DNA of 64,000 nt from positions 5,596-69,595 of the forward strand of contig CAJTVI010000008.1 of assembly GCA_910579545.1 (NCBI GenBank). Reading direction: 5' to 3'. Shown in pieces: positions 16,983 through 24,721 of the stretch (position 1 is the stretch's first letter; the number at the start of each line of letters is the position of its first letter). A model generated the notes under the pieces. The model ran no database searches. It was given only the letters and a program-made list of their open reading frames with translations, and had not been told where the DNA came from. The stretch is from an uncultured Oscillospiraceae bacterium. GTDB lineage: Bacteria; Bacillota; Clostridia; Oscillospirales; Ruminococcaceae. The translations under genes and the position numbers were made by a program.

Positions 16983-17900
16983 ATGCTGCCAAAACGACCC
17001 AAAACCGCCGGCAGGGTGCTGCTGCTGCCCATCGGCCAGGTGGAACCCTCGCCCTACCAGGCCCGCGAGGAGTTTGAACCGGAGGAGATCGCCCAGCTTG
17101 CCCAGAGCATCCTGCAAAACGGCCTGCTCCAGCCGGTCACGGTGCGCCGGCTCGGCCCCGGCCGCTACCAGCTGGTGGCGGGCGAGCGGCGGCTGCGGGC
17201 CTGCAAGCTGGCCGGCCTGCCCGAACTGCCCGCCATCCTCTGCGACTACGAGGAAACCCAGACCGCCGCCCTTGGCCTTTTGGAAAACCTCCAGCGCCAG
17301 GCCCTCAACCCCTTTGAGCAGGCAAAGGGCATCCGGGAGCTCATCGCCCTCTGGGGCTGCACCCAGGAGGAGGCCGCCCGCCGCCTTGGCATGGCCCAGC
17401 CCACCCTCAACAACAAGCTGCGGCTGCTCTCCCTAAGCCGGGAAGAGCAGGGCCTCTGCCTCAGCCTCGGCCTTACCGAGCGCCACGCCCGCGCCGCCCT
17501 GCGCCTGCCCGGCCCCGGGCGCAAAAAAGCCTTGGAGCAGATGGCAAAGCAGGAAATGACCGCCAAGCAGGCGGACGAGTACATTGAGCGGCTTTTGCAC
17601 CGCCCGCCTCGCCGCCGCACCATCCCCATGGTGCGGGACGTGCGCATCTTTGTCAACACCATCAACCGGGCCGTGCGGCTGATGGTGGACGCCGGCGTTC
17701 CGGCCTCCAGCCGGAGGGAGGACGGCGAGGGCTATATCGAGTACACCATCCGGATCCCCACCGCCCGCCCTGACCCCGCCGGCCCGCGCGCAGCCCGCCC
17801 CCCGCAGGAGCAGGCGTATCCGTGCCCGCAAACGCCCCAGGCCCAGCAATCCCTCCCACCCCAGCAGGGCAGCCAGGAGGCGCTGGCGGGCAGCAGGTAA
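16983..17900 (+). CDS. noc: nucleoid occlusion protein Noc / ParB paralogue
   Basis: This is a 305-residue ParB-family CTPase-like DNA-binding protein. It has LPIGQVEPSPYQARE, then AGERRLRACKLAGLPELP (the ParB CTP-binding GERR motif), LLENLQRQALNPFEQAKG, and a helix-turn-helix (CTQEEAARRLGMAQPTLNNKL). Its place between rsmG and parA is that of noc in B. subtilis. There Noc binds its own sites and tethers DNA to the membrane to block division over the nucleoid. The chosen ATG gives an N-terminus (MLPKRPKTAGRVLLL) without the amphipathic helix that B. subtilis Noc uses for membrane binding. The C-terminal 50 residues are a proline- and glutamine-rich tail. Confidence 0.85.
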   Translation: MLPKRPKTAGRVLLLPIGQVEPSPYQAREEFEPEEIAQLAQSILQNGLLQPVTVRRLGPGRYQLVAGERRLRACKLAGLPELPAILCDYEETQTAALGLLENLQRQALNPFEQAKGIRELIALWGCTQEEAARRLGMAQPTLNNKLRLLSLSREEQGLCLSLGLTERHARAALRLPGPGRKKALEQMAKQEMTAKQADEYIERLLHRPPRRRTIPMVRDVRIFVNTINRAVRLMVDAGVPASSRREDGEGYIEYTIRIPTARPDPAGPRAARPPQEQAYPCPQTPQAQQSLPPQQGSQEALAGSR

Positions 17901-17967
17901 CCCGACAAAAAAGCCGCCCAGGCATCGCCTGACGGCGTGTGCGCCCTTGTGAAGGGACGCAGCCAAG

Positions 17968-17997
17968 GCCCCCATGTTCCAACTGGAACATGGGGGC
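17968..17997 (+). terminator. 13-bp hairpin after noc containing a degenerate parS
   Basis: GCCCCCATGTTCC and GGAACATGGGGGC pair around a four-base AACT loop. Only TTCCC follows, so termination would be weak. The centre, TGTTCCAACTGGAACA (17975-17990), equals parS except for the two middle bases. It could be a decayed or variant ParB/Noc site. Confidence 0.5.
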
Positions 17998-18042
17998 TTC
18001 CCTCTGCCGCCGCCCAAAAACAGCCCCGCTTTCCAAAGCCAA

Positions 18043-18058
18043 TGTTCCACGTGGAACA
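18043..18058. promoter_or_regulatory. parS: parS centromere site 2 (ParB binding)
   Basis: TGTTCCACGTGGAACA is identical to the site at 12539. It lies in the noc-parA gap, 53 bp from the degenerate copy and about 115 bp before the parA promoter, where ParB binding could also affect parAB transcription. Confidence 0.93.
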
Positions 18059-18171
18059 ATGCGCCGGCCGCCGCGGGCACAGAGCCGCCCAAAACCTTCC
18101 TAAAGGCTGCAAATCGTATTGTTTTACCAAATCCTGTGGCAAAACATCCCTTTATCCACAAGATATGCAGG

Positions 18172-18200
18172 TTTCAAAAAGAGGGGGGCTGTGCTATAAT
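18172..18200 (+). promoter_or_regulatory. sigma-A type promoter for parA-parB
   Basis: There is a perfect -10 TATAAT with the extended TG (TGCTATAAT). A weak -35, TTTCAA, lies 17 bp upstream. The transcript would have a leader of about 165 nt before the parA TTG. The leader is G-rich and contains no obvious terminator. Confidence 0.7.
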
Positions 18201-18370
18201 AAAAACGATTGGGACAAAAAATGTCTTAAAAAAGGATGTGCAGCCCTGCCCGCCCTTGCAAAGGGGCAAAAAGGGGAGAGCGGCCTAAAAGCAGGGGCGG
18301 CCCGGGCAAGGGCCGGGCCCCGCGGCGGGGCAGCTTTTTTAGGCGGCGGGCAGCAAGGAGGAAAAGGGAT

Positions 18371-19132
18371 TTGGGCAAGGTAATTGCGATCGCGAACCAA
18401 AAGGGCGGCGTGGGCAAGAGCACCACGGCGGTCAATCTGGCCGCCTGCGTGGCGGAGCGGCATAAAAAGGTGCTGGTGGTGGACATGGACCCCCAGGGCA
18501 ACACGACCAGCGGCTACGGCGTGGCCAAGCGCGGGGTGGACAAAGGGACCTACGAGCTGCTGATCGGCGAGGCCGAGCCGGCCCAGACCATCCGCGGCAC
18601 CAAATTCTCGGTGGACGTCATCCCCTCCAACACCCAGCTGGCCGGCGCGGGCATCGAGCTGGTGGACCTGCCCCACCGGGAGAGCCGGCTGCGGGAAGGG
18701 CTGGCGGCGGTGGTGCCCCGGTACGACTATATCTTTATCGACTGCCCGCCCAGCCTTGACCTGCTCACCCTCAACGCCCTGTGCGCCTGCGATTCGGTGC
18801 TGATCCCGCTGCAGTGCGAGTATTTTGCGCTGGAGGGGCTTAGCGAGCTGATGGCTACCCTCAAAACCGTGCGCAAAAAATATAACCCCTACCTGGACGT
18901 GGAGGGGGTGGTTTTTACCATGTACGCCGGCCGGCTCAACCTTACCCTGCAGGTGGTGGAGCAGGTCAAAAAGTATTTTGGCGACAAGGTCTACAAAACC
19001 ACCGTGCCCCGCAACGTGCGCCTGTCCGAGGCGCCCAGCTACGGCGAGCCGATCAATATCTACGACCCCGCCTCCAAGGGGGCCGAGGCCTATTTTGAGA
19101 TGGCAGACGAACTGCTTAAAAACAACGAGTGA
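18371..19132 (+). CDS. parA: chromosome partitioning ATPase ParA (Soj)
   Basis: ParA is a Walker-type ATPase that binds DNA non-specifically. With ParB and parS it drives origin segregation, and in B. subtilis it controls DnaA. The TTG start gives GKVIAIANQKGGVGKSTT, with the deviant Walker A KGGVGKST at residues 11-18, and AAGGAGGA lies upstream. DMDPQGNTTSG and DCPPSLDLLTLNAL are the A' and B motifs. The 253 residues match the family. parB begins 12 bp downstream with its own AGGAGG, so the two are one operon. Confidence 0.96.
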   Translation: MGKVIAIANQKGGVGKSTTAVNLAACVAERHKKVLVVDMDPQGNTTSGYGVAKRGVDKGTYELLIGEAEPAQTIRGTKFSVDVIPSNTQLAGAGIELVDLPHRESRLREGLAAVVPRYDYIFIDCPPSLDLLTLNALCACDSVLIPLQCEYFALEGLSELMATLKTVRKKYNPYLDVEGVVFTMYAGRLNLTLQVVEQVKKYFGDKVYKTTVPRNVRLSEAPSYGEPINIYDPASKGAEAYFEMADELLKNNE

Positions 19133-19144
19133 GGAGGAATGCCC

Positions 19145-20038
19145 ATGGCACCCAAAAAGAGGGGATTGGGGCGCGGGCTGGACAGCCTGTTTGAGGACGC
19201 GGCCCAGAGCCCCGAGGCCGGCGTGACCAGCCTGCCTTTGCGGGAGATCGAGCCGGACAAGGATCAGCCCCGCAAGGAGTTCAGCGAGGAATCCCTGGCC
19301 GAGCTGGCCGACAGCATTGCCCAGCACGGCCTTTTGCAGCCCATCGCGGTGCGGCCGGCGCCCTCCGCCTCCGGGCGGTACCGGATCATCGCGGGCGAGC
19401 GGCGCTGGCGTGCCGCCCGGATGGCCGGGCTTACCGAGGTGCCGGTGGTCATCCGGGAGGTAAGCGACGAGCAGGCGATGGAGCTTGCCCTGATCGAAAA
19501 CCTGCAGCGCGAGGACCTGGACGCGGTGGAGGAGGCCTTTGGCTACCAGCAGCTGATCGAGCGCTGCGGCCTCACCCAGGAGCAGGCCGCCCAAAAGCTG
19601 GGCAAGAGCCGCAGCGCGGTGGCCAACAGCCTGCGGCTGCTGGGCCTGCCGGCCGAGGCGCTGGACCTGCTCAAGAGCGGCGCGCTCACGGCCGGCCACG
19701 CCAAGGCGGTGCTGGGCCTTGCGCCGGAGGGGCAGGCCGAGGCCGCCCGGCTGATCGCCCAGCAGGGGCTGAACGTGCGGCAGGCCGAGGCCCTCTGCAA
19801 AAAGCTGGCAAGGCCGGCCCGCGCGCAAAAGGCCCCCAAGGCCCCCGGCCCGGCCCTGCCGCGGGAGGTGGAGCTGAGCCTGCGGGAGAGCTTGGGCAGC
19901 GAGGTGTCGGTGGCCTACAAAAAGGGCCGCGGCACCCTCACCGTGCATTTTTACTCGGACGAGCAGCTTACCGCCTTTGCAAACCTGTTGGGAAAATACG
20001 ATAAGGAGACCGAGGGCGGCCCGGGCAGGGCAGAGTAA
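19145..20038 (+). CDS. parB: chromosome partitioning protein ParB (Spo0J)
   Basis: ParB is the parS-binding CTPase clamp. It begins APKKRGLGRGLDSLFEDA, the usual ParA-stimulating N-terminal peptide. It carries IAGERRWRAARMAGLTEVPV (CTP-binding GERR motif), ALIENLQREDLDAVEEA and the helix-turn-helix LTQEQAAQKLGKSRSAVANSLRL, with a dimerisation domain at the end. The second of two close ATG codons is used because AGGAGG then sits 8 bp upstream; the first would be 1-2 bp from it. The length is 297 residues. serS follows after 189 bp without a recognisable promoter or T-box. Confidence 0.96.
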   Translation: MAPKKRGLGRGLDSLFEDAAQSPEAGVTSLPLREIEPDKDQPRKEFSEESLAELADSIAQHGLLQPIAVRPAPSASGRYRIIAGERRWRAARMAGLTEVPVVIREVSDEQAMELALIENLQREDLDAVEEAFGYQQLIERCGLTQEQAAQKLGKSRSAVANSLRLLGLPAEALDLLKSGALTAGHAKAVLGLAPEGQAEAARLIAQQGLNVRQAEALCKKLARPARAQKAPKAPGPALPREVELSLRESLGSEVSVAYKKGRGTLTVHFYSDEQLTAFANLLGKYDKETEGGPGRAE

Positions 20039-20227
20039 GCCCGCGCGCCTGCCCTGACCGGAAAAGGCGGCCCGGCCGCGCGGGGCGGGCGAAAGCCGGC
20101 AGGCGGGGCCGCGGGCAGCCAGGGCGACAGGCGAAAGCCGGAGCCGCAAAAGCCCGCGTGCCAAAAGGGCTAAAAAGGCCCAAAACACAAAGAAACAAAA
20201 AGAACAAGGCAAGAGAGGGGAAAAACC

Positions 20228-21535
20228 ATGCTGGATCTTCGATTTGTGCGGGAAAACCCGGACGCGGTAAAGGAGAACATCCGCAAAAAATTCCAGGAGG
20301 ACAAGCTGCCGCTGGTGGACGAGGTGATCGCGCTGGACGCCGAAAACCGTGCCGCGGTCAGCGAGGCCAACAGCCTGCGGGCGGCCCGCAACGCGCTCTC
20401 CAAACAGGTGGGCATGCTGATGGGCCAGGCCAAAAAGGACCCTGCCAAGGCGGCCGAGGCCGAGGCGGTCAAGGCGCAGGTCACCGCCCAGGCCGACCGG
20501 CTGAAAGAGTTAGAGGCCAAGGAGGCCGAGCTGGATCAAAAGATCACCAGGATCATGATGGTGATCCCCCAGATAATCGACGCCAGCGTGCCCATCGGCC
20601 CGGACGACAGCGCCAACGTGGAGGTGCAGCGGTTCGGCGAGCCGGCGGTGCCCCCCTTTGAGGTGCCCTACCACACCGAGATCATGGAGCGGTTTGACGG
20701 CATCGACCTTGACGCTGCGCGCCGGGTGTCCGGCAATGGGTTCTACTACCTGCAGGGGGACATCGCCCGGCTGCACGAGGCGGTGCTGGCCTACGCGCGG
20801 GACTTTATGATCGACAAAAAAGGATTTACCTACGTTATTCCTCCCTTTATGATCCACGGCAATGTGGTGCAGGGGGTCATGTCCTTTGCGGACATGGAGT
20901 CGATGATGTACAAGATCGAGGGTGAGGACCTCTACCTCATCGGCACCAGCGAGCACAGCATGATCGGCAAGTTCATCGACCAGATCATCCCCGAGGACCA
21001 GCTGCCCCAGACCCTCACCAGCTACAGCCCCTGCTTCCGCAAGGAAAAGGGCAGCCACGGCATCGAGGAGCGGGGGGTCTACCGCATCCACCAGTTTGAA
21101 AAGCAGGAGATGATCGTGGTCTGCAAGCCGGAGGAGAGCATGCAGTGGTACGAGAAACTCTGGCAGAACTCGGTGGAGCTCTTCCGCACGCTGGACATCC
21201 CGGTGCGCCAGCTCGAGTGCTGCTCGGGGGACCTTGCCGACCTCAAGGTAAAAAGCTGCGACATCGAGGCCTGGAGCCCGCGGCAGAAAAAGTACTTTGA
21301 GGTGTGCAGCTGCTCCAACCTCGGGGACGCCCAGGCCCGGCGGCTCAAAATCCGCATCAAGGGCGAGGACGGCAAAAACTACCTGGCCCACACCCTCAAC
21401 AACACGGTGGTGGCCCCGCCCCGGATGCTGATCGCCCTTTTGGAGAATAACCTCGAGGCCGACGGCAGCGTAAAGATCCCGGCCGTTCTGCAGCCGTATA
21501 TGGGCGGCAAACAGCGGCTGGTGCCCAAGCACTGA
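20228..21535 (+). CDS. serS: serine--tRNA ligase
   Basis: Seryl-tRNA synthetase is a class II enzyme that charges tRNA-Ser. The N-terminal antiparallel coiled-coil arm spans about residues 30-105 (FQEDKLPLVDEV through KELEAKEAELDQ). Class II motifs follow: TSEHSMIGKF, the motif 2 region CFRKEKGSHGIEERGVYRIH, and motif 3 HTLNNTVVAPPRMLIALLE. The length of 435 residues fits. The motif 2 and 3 wording belongs to the clostridial subtype rather than the E. coli one. A GAGAGGGG site fixes the ATG. No T-box leader is present, unlike many Firmicute serS genes. Confidence 0.95.
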   Translation: MLDLRFVRENPDAVKENIRKKFQEDKLPLVDEVIALDAENRAAVSEANSLRAARNALSKQVGMLMGQAKKDPAKAAEAEAVKAQVTAQADRLKELEAKEAELDQKITRIMMVIPQIIDASVPIGPDDSANVEVQRFGEPAVPPFEVPYHTEIMERFDGIDLDAARRVSGNGFYYLQGDIARLHEAVLAYARDFMIDKKGFTYVIPPFMIHGNVVQGVMSFADMESMMYKIEGEDLYLIGTSEHSMIGKFIDQIIPEDQLPQTLTSYSPCFRKEKGSHGIEERGVYRIHQFEKQEMIVVCKPEESMQWYEKLWQNSVELFRTLDIPVRQLECCSGDLADLKVKSCDIEAWSPRQKKYFEVCSCSNLGDAQARRLKIRIKGEDGKNYLAHTLNNTVVAPPRMLIALLENNLEADGSVKIPAVLQPYMGGKQRLVPKH

Positions 21536-21654
21536 AGGCAGCGCAGCCGGGCGCCATACCCGCCGTTTGCCGGCGCCCCCCGCCGAGCGCCGGCCGCCAG
21601 CGCTCGCCCGGCCGTCGATCCGCCAACCCAGCGGCGGGCGCCAAAACATGAAAG

Positions 21655-21696
21655 ACCGCCCTCACAGCCTGAATGCTGCGGGGGCGGTTTTGTTTT
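21655..21696. terminator. terminator after serS
   Basis: ACCGCCC pairs with GGGCGGT around a 20-nt loop and is followed by TTTTGTTTT. It closes the long plus-strand block; beyond it the genes run on the minus strand. Confidence 0.75.
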
Positions 21697-21810
21697 ACTG
21701 GCCGGCCGGGCAAAGCGGCTGGTTTTTAAAAAGGATTTTGTGCAAGGGGATCTGCGGATCGAATACTTCCCAGCTTGACCGGGCCGGACGTCACAGCCTG
21801 CACGGAGGAA

Positions 21811-23112
21811 TCAGACAAACTTTGGCACCAGCAGGCGGGGGAGCCAGAGGATAAGGTCGGGCAAAAGCAGGATGATCACCAGGGTGATCAAAACAGCCCC
21901 CAGCATCACAAGCAGGTCCTTAAAGGTTTTTTGCGGTTCGATGCCGCTTATCTGGCAGCCGATGAGCAGGCAGAGGCCGTAGGGCGGGGTGACCATCCCG
22001 ATGGCCAGCAGCAGGCAGATGATCATGCCCAGATGAACCGGATGCAGCCCCAGCTCAGCGCCAAAGGGCGCCACGATGGGCACAAAGATGCAGATGGCCG
22101 GGGTGGCATCCATAAAGCAGCCCAGCAAAAAAAAGAGCACAATGCAGAACAGGATATACCCCACCTTGCCCATATGCAGGCCCAGCATCAGCTCGCGCAC
22201 ATAGCGGTTGACCTGGAAATAGGCCATCAGATAGCCAAAGGCGCCCGCACCCGCAATGCAAAAGAGGCTGGTGGCGGTGCTTTTGGCAGTTTGGATAAAG
22301 ATGGGCACAAGCTGGCGCGGTGTGAGGGTGCGGTCCACAAAAAGGGTAAGGATGAGACTGTACACCACCGCCACCACAGCGCTTTCCGTTGCAGTGCAGG
22401 CGCCGGTCAGCACGCCGCCGATGATGATAAGCGGCATAATAAGCACCAAAAGGCTTTTGCGCAGTGCGTGCAAAAAATCCCTCAGGCTGCGTTTTTCCTC
22501 CCGGGGAAAGTTGTATTTGCGGGCGTAGAACCAGGAGACTGTCATCATGGACAGAGCCAGAAGGATGCCCGGCAGCACCCCGGCAATAAACAGGGCCTGG
22601 ACGCTGGCGCCCGAGGTAGAGGCATAGATGATCATGATGAGGCTGGGCGGGATGATCTGGCCCAGCACCGACGAACAGGCGGTAACCGTAACGCTGAAGG
22701 ATTTGCTGTACCCCTTCTTTTCCATGGCCGGGATCAGGATCGAGCCGACCCCCGAGGTATCGGCCACGGCCGAGCCGGAAACACCGCCAAACAAAAGGCT
22801 TACAAGCACATTGATGTGGGCAAGGCCGCCCCGCAGGTGCCCCACCAGCGTGCTGGCAAGGTCAATGAGCTTGTCGGTGATCTGGCCCGAGTTCATCAGG
22901 TTGCCGGCCAGCATAAAAAACGGGATCGCCGTAAGCACAAAGCTGTTTACCCCCGAAAACATCCGCTGAACGATCTGCCACAGGGGCAGGTCGGTAAACA
23001 GCAGCAGCACCGAAACTGAGGAGGCAAACAGGGAAAAGGCCAGGGGAAGCCCCAGCAGCATCAGCCCCACCATGGCGGCAAACAGGACCAAAATGGGAAG
23101 CCCCTGCATCAT
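21811..23112 (-). CDS. dctM: TRAP transporter large membrane subunit DctM (module A)
   Basis: This 433-residue protein is the ion-coupled transport subunit of a TRAP importer. It has about twelve membrane segments. DctM hallmarks are seen: GVSGSAVADTSGVGSILIPAM, VTACSSVLGQIIPPSLIMIIYA, and near the end FVPIVAPFGAELGLHPVHLGMIICLLLAIGMVTPPYG. It overlaps the dctQ stop by four bases and is the last gene of the minus-strand operon enolase-dctP-dctQ-dctM. The substrate, inferred from the enolase partner, is probably a sugar acid. Confidence 0.93.
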   Translation of the reverse strand: MMQGLPILVLFAAMVGLMLLGLPLAFSLFASSVSVLLLFTDLPLWQIVQRMFSGVNSFVLTAIPFFMLAGNLMNSGQITDKLIDLASTLVGHLRGGLAHINVLVSLLFGGVSGSAVADTSGVGSILIPAMEKKGYSKSFSVTVTACSSVLGQIIPPSLIMIIYASTSGASVQALFIAGVLPGILLALSMMTVSWFYARKYNFPREEKRSLRDFLHALRKSLLVLIMPLIIIGGVLTGACTATESAVVAVVYSLILTLFVDRTLTPRQLVPIFIQTAKSTATSLFCIAGAGAFGYLMAYFQVNRYVRELMLGLHMGKVGYILFCIVLFFLLGCFMDATPAICIFVPIVAPFGAELGLHPVHLGMIICLLLAIGMVTPPYGLCLLIGCQISGIEPQKTFKDLLVMLGAVLITLVIILLLPDLILWLPRLLVPKFV

Positions 23113-23591
23113 TTTGGACCCTCCTTTCCAAAGCCGCGCAGTTCAGCGGCCAGGCGTTCCAGGGCAAACAGGATCAGCAGCACTGCGCACAAAGGCGCCG
23201 AGATGTTCAGGCACCAGGCGGGCAGCGGCATGGCGATCATGGTTTTATCCCAGGTGCGCAGACAGTAATCGGCACCGCCTGCCAGCAGCACCCCGCCGCA
23301 GGCCAGAATGAGGACCAGGATCAGCACCCGCAGCACCTTTTGAGCGGCGGCGGGCAGGCGGCTGGTAAGCATGTCCAGCATCAGATGGGTGTTTTCCTTT
23401 ACCGCCAGCGCCGAACCCAAAAAGATGATCCAGACAAAGCAGAACTGTACTGTCTCCTGGCTCCAGCTGATGGGGATCTTAAAAACAAACCGGCAGACCA
23501 CCTGCAAAAAGGTGATGGCCACAAGCAGGATCATCAGAACCAGCAAAAGCAGCTCTATGATCCGGCAGATCAGCGAGCGATGTGTTTTCAT
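23109..23591 (-). CDS. dctQ: TRAP transporter small membrane subunit DctQ (module A)
   Basis: This 160-residue protein has four membrane helices and the DctQ landmark ISWSQETVQFCFVWIIFLGSALAVKENTHLMLDML. DctQ pairs with DctM in the membrane and docks the binding protein. It lies between dctP (69 bp upstream, with a strong hairpin in the gap) and dctM (4-base overlap). Confidence 0.92.
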   Translation of the reverse strand: MKTHRSLICRIIELLLLVLMILLVAITFLQVVCRFVFKIPISWSQETVQFCFVWIIFLGSALAVKENTHLMLDMLTSRLPAAAQKVLRVLILVLILACGGVLLAGGADYCLRTWDKTMIAMPLPAWCLNISAPLCAVLLILFALERLAAELRGFGKEGPK

Positions 23592-23626
23592 GATGTTTGA
23601 CCCTTTCGTTTGGAAAAATGCATCTG

Positions 23627-23650
23627 CCCCGGGGGAGGGGCCCCCGGGGC
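23627..23650 (-). promoter_or_regulatory. intercistronic hairpin between dctP and dctQ (module A)
   Basis: GGCCCCGGGGG pairs with CCCCCGGGGC around a short loop on the transcribed minus strand, directly after the dctP stop. No T-tract follows. It is suited to stabilise the dctP message or reduce read-through into dctQ-dctM; the plus-strand TRAP operon has an equivalent. Confidence 0.65.
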
Positions 23651-23660
23651 CTTTTCATAA

Positions 23661-24698
23661 TCAGCTGGCCTGGATCTTGGCAATCAGCTCGGAAAGATCA
23701 TTTGCCCGGCCAAACTCCTCAAATACAGGAGTCACCGCCTGGATGATGGGCTGTTTGTCAATGTCCACAATGGTCAGGCCAAAATCGTTGACCATGCTGT
23801 CCTCGGCTTCCTTGCCGTAGTCCGCCTCAAGCTGCCGCGCCCTGGGGGTGATCTCATCCACTGCGCGCAGCAAGGCTTCCTGCAGCTCCGGGTCAAGGGC
23901 GGCAAAGGCATCCCCGTTCATAAAGAGCGGGCGCACCGTGATCTCGTGCTCAGTGCGGGTCAGATAAGGCGCTACTTCGTAAAATTTGGCCGAAAGAATG
24001 CTGGGCATCTCGTTTTCCATGCCGTCACACAGCCCGGCGGACAGGGCCGAGTAGGTCTCGCCAAAGGCGATTTCCACAGGCTGGCAGCCCGCGGCTTCCC
24101 AAACCTTGAACTTGAGCTCCGAGGCGGCCAGGCGCAGCTTAAAGCCGTTGAGGTCGCTTGCCGTTTCCACCGGGGCCTTTACGGCCAGCACATTGCGGGT
24201 GGAGCCGCCCCAGTAGGCAAGGATCCGCAGCCCACTCTCCTCCTCGATCATCTGGGCGTATTCCTGGCCGGGCTCGCCGTCCAGGGCGGCCTCCCACTGG
24301 GCCTTGTCGCTGAACAGGAAGGGCAGGGCAAACAACTCCAGCTTTTTGCAGAAGGTGGTGCCCACCGAGGGGTCGGCAACGCAGAGATCCAGGGTACCCT
24401 GTTTTACCTGCTCCAGCAGTTCGGCCTCGGTACCAAGGGTGGAGTCCGGGTAATTGACCAAAACCAGCCGACCGCCCGAGTACTCCTCCACCAGGGCCAC
24501 CAGTTCGTCGATGGCGGTGTTCCAGGGGTGGGCCGAGGCCATGGCGTTGCCGATCTTAAGGGTAACGGTTTCCCCGGCCGGGGCATCGCCGCCGGCAGAA
24601 GCAGGGGAGGAGGCTGCCGGAGAGGCCGGCGTTCCGCCGCAGGCCGCAAGACTCAGGACCAGCGCAAGGGCAACAAGCACAGAGAGCGTCTTTTTCAT
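23661..24698 (-). CDS. dctP: TRAP transporter substrate-binding lipoprotein DctP (module A)
   Basis: This 345-residue extracytoplasmic binding protein has a lipoprotein signal (MKKTLSVLVALALVLSLAACGG) followed by an alanine- and serine-rich linker. The DctP fold is shown by VNYPDSTLGTEAELLEQVKQG, the LNGFKLRLA segment that carries the carboxylate-binding arginine, and FGETYSALSAGLCDGMENEM. AAGGAG before the chosen ATG and the signal peptide exclude an upstream start. The conserved arginine suggests a carboxylate ligand such as a sugar acid. It follows the enolase gene by 23 bp. Confidence 0.92.
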   Translation of the reverse strand: MKKTLSVLVALALVLSLAACGGTPASPAASSPASAGGDAPAGETVTLKIGNAMASAHPWNTAIDELVALVEEYSGGRLVLVNYPDSTLGTEAELLEQVKQGTLDLCVADPSVGTTFCKKLELFALPFLFSDKAQWEAALDGEPGQEYAQMIEEESGLRILAYWGGSTRNVLAVKAPVETASDLNGFKLRLAASELKFKVWEAAGCQPVEIAFGETYSALSAGLCDGMENEMPSILSAKFYEVAPYLTRTEHEITVRPLFMNGDAFAALDPELQEALLRAVDEITPRARQLEADYGKEAEDSMVNDFGLTIVDIDKQPIIQAVTPVFEEFGRANDLSELIAKIQAS

Positions 24699-24721
24699 GA
24701 TTGTTTTCTCCTTTTCATGAT

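Noticed and set aside
17968..17997. Strong rho-independent terminator for noc
   Set aside because: The stem is strong, but it is followed by TTCCC without a run of T; kept only as a hairpin with a degenerate parS.
20039..20227. T-box leader before serS
   Set aside because: No antiterminator motif or terminator was found in these 189 bp, although serS often has one in Firmicutes.
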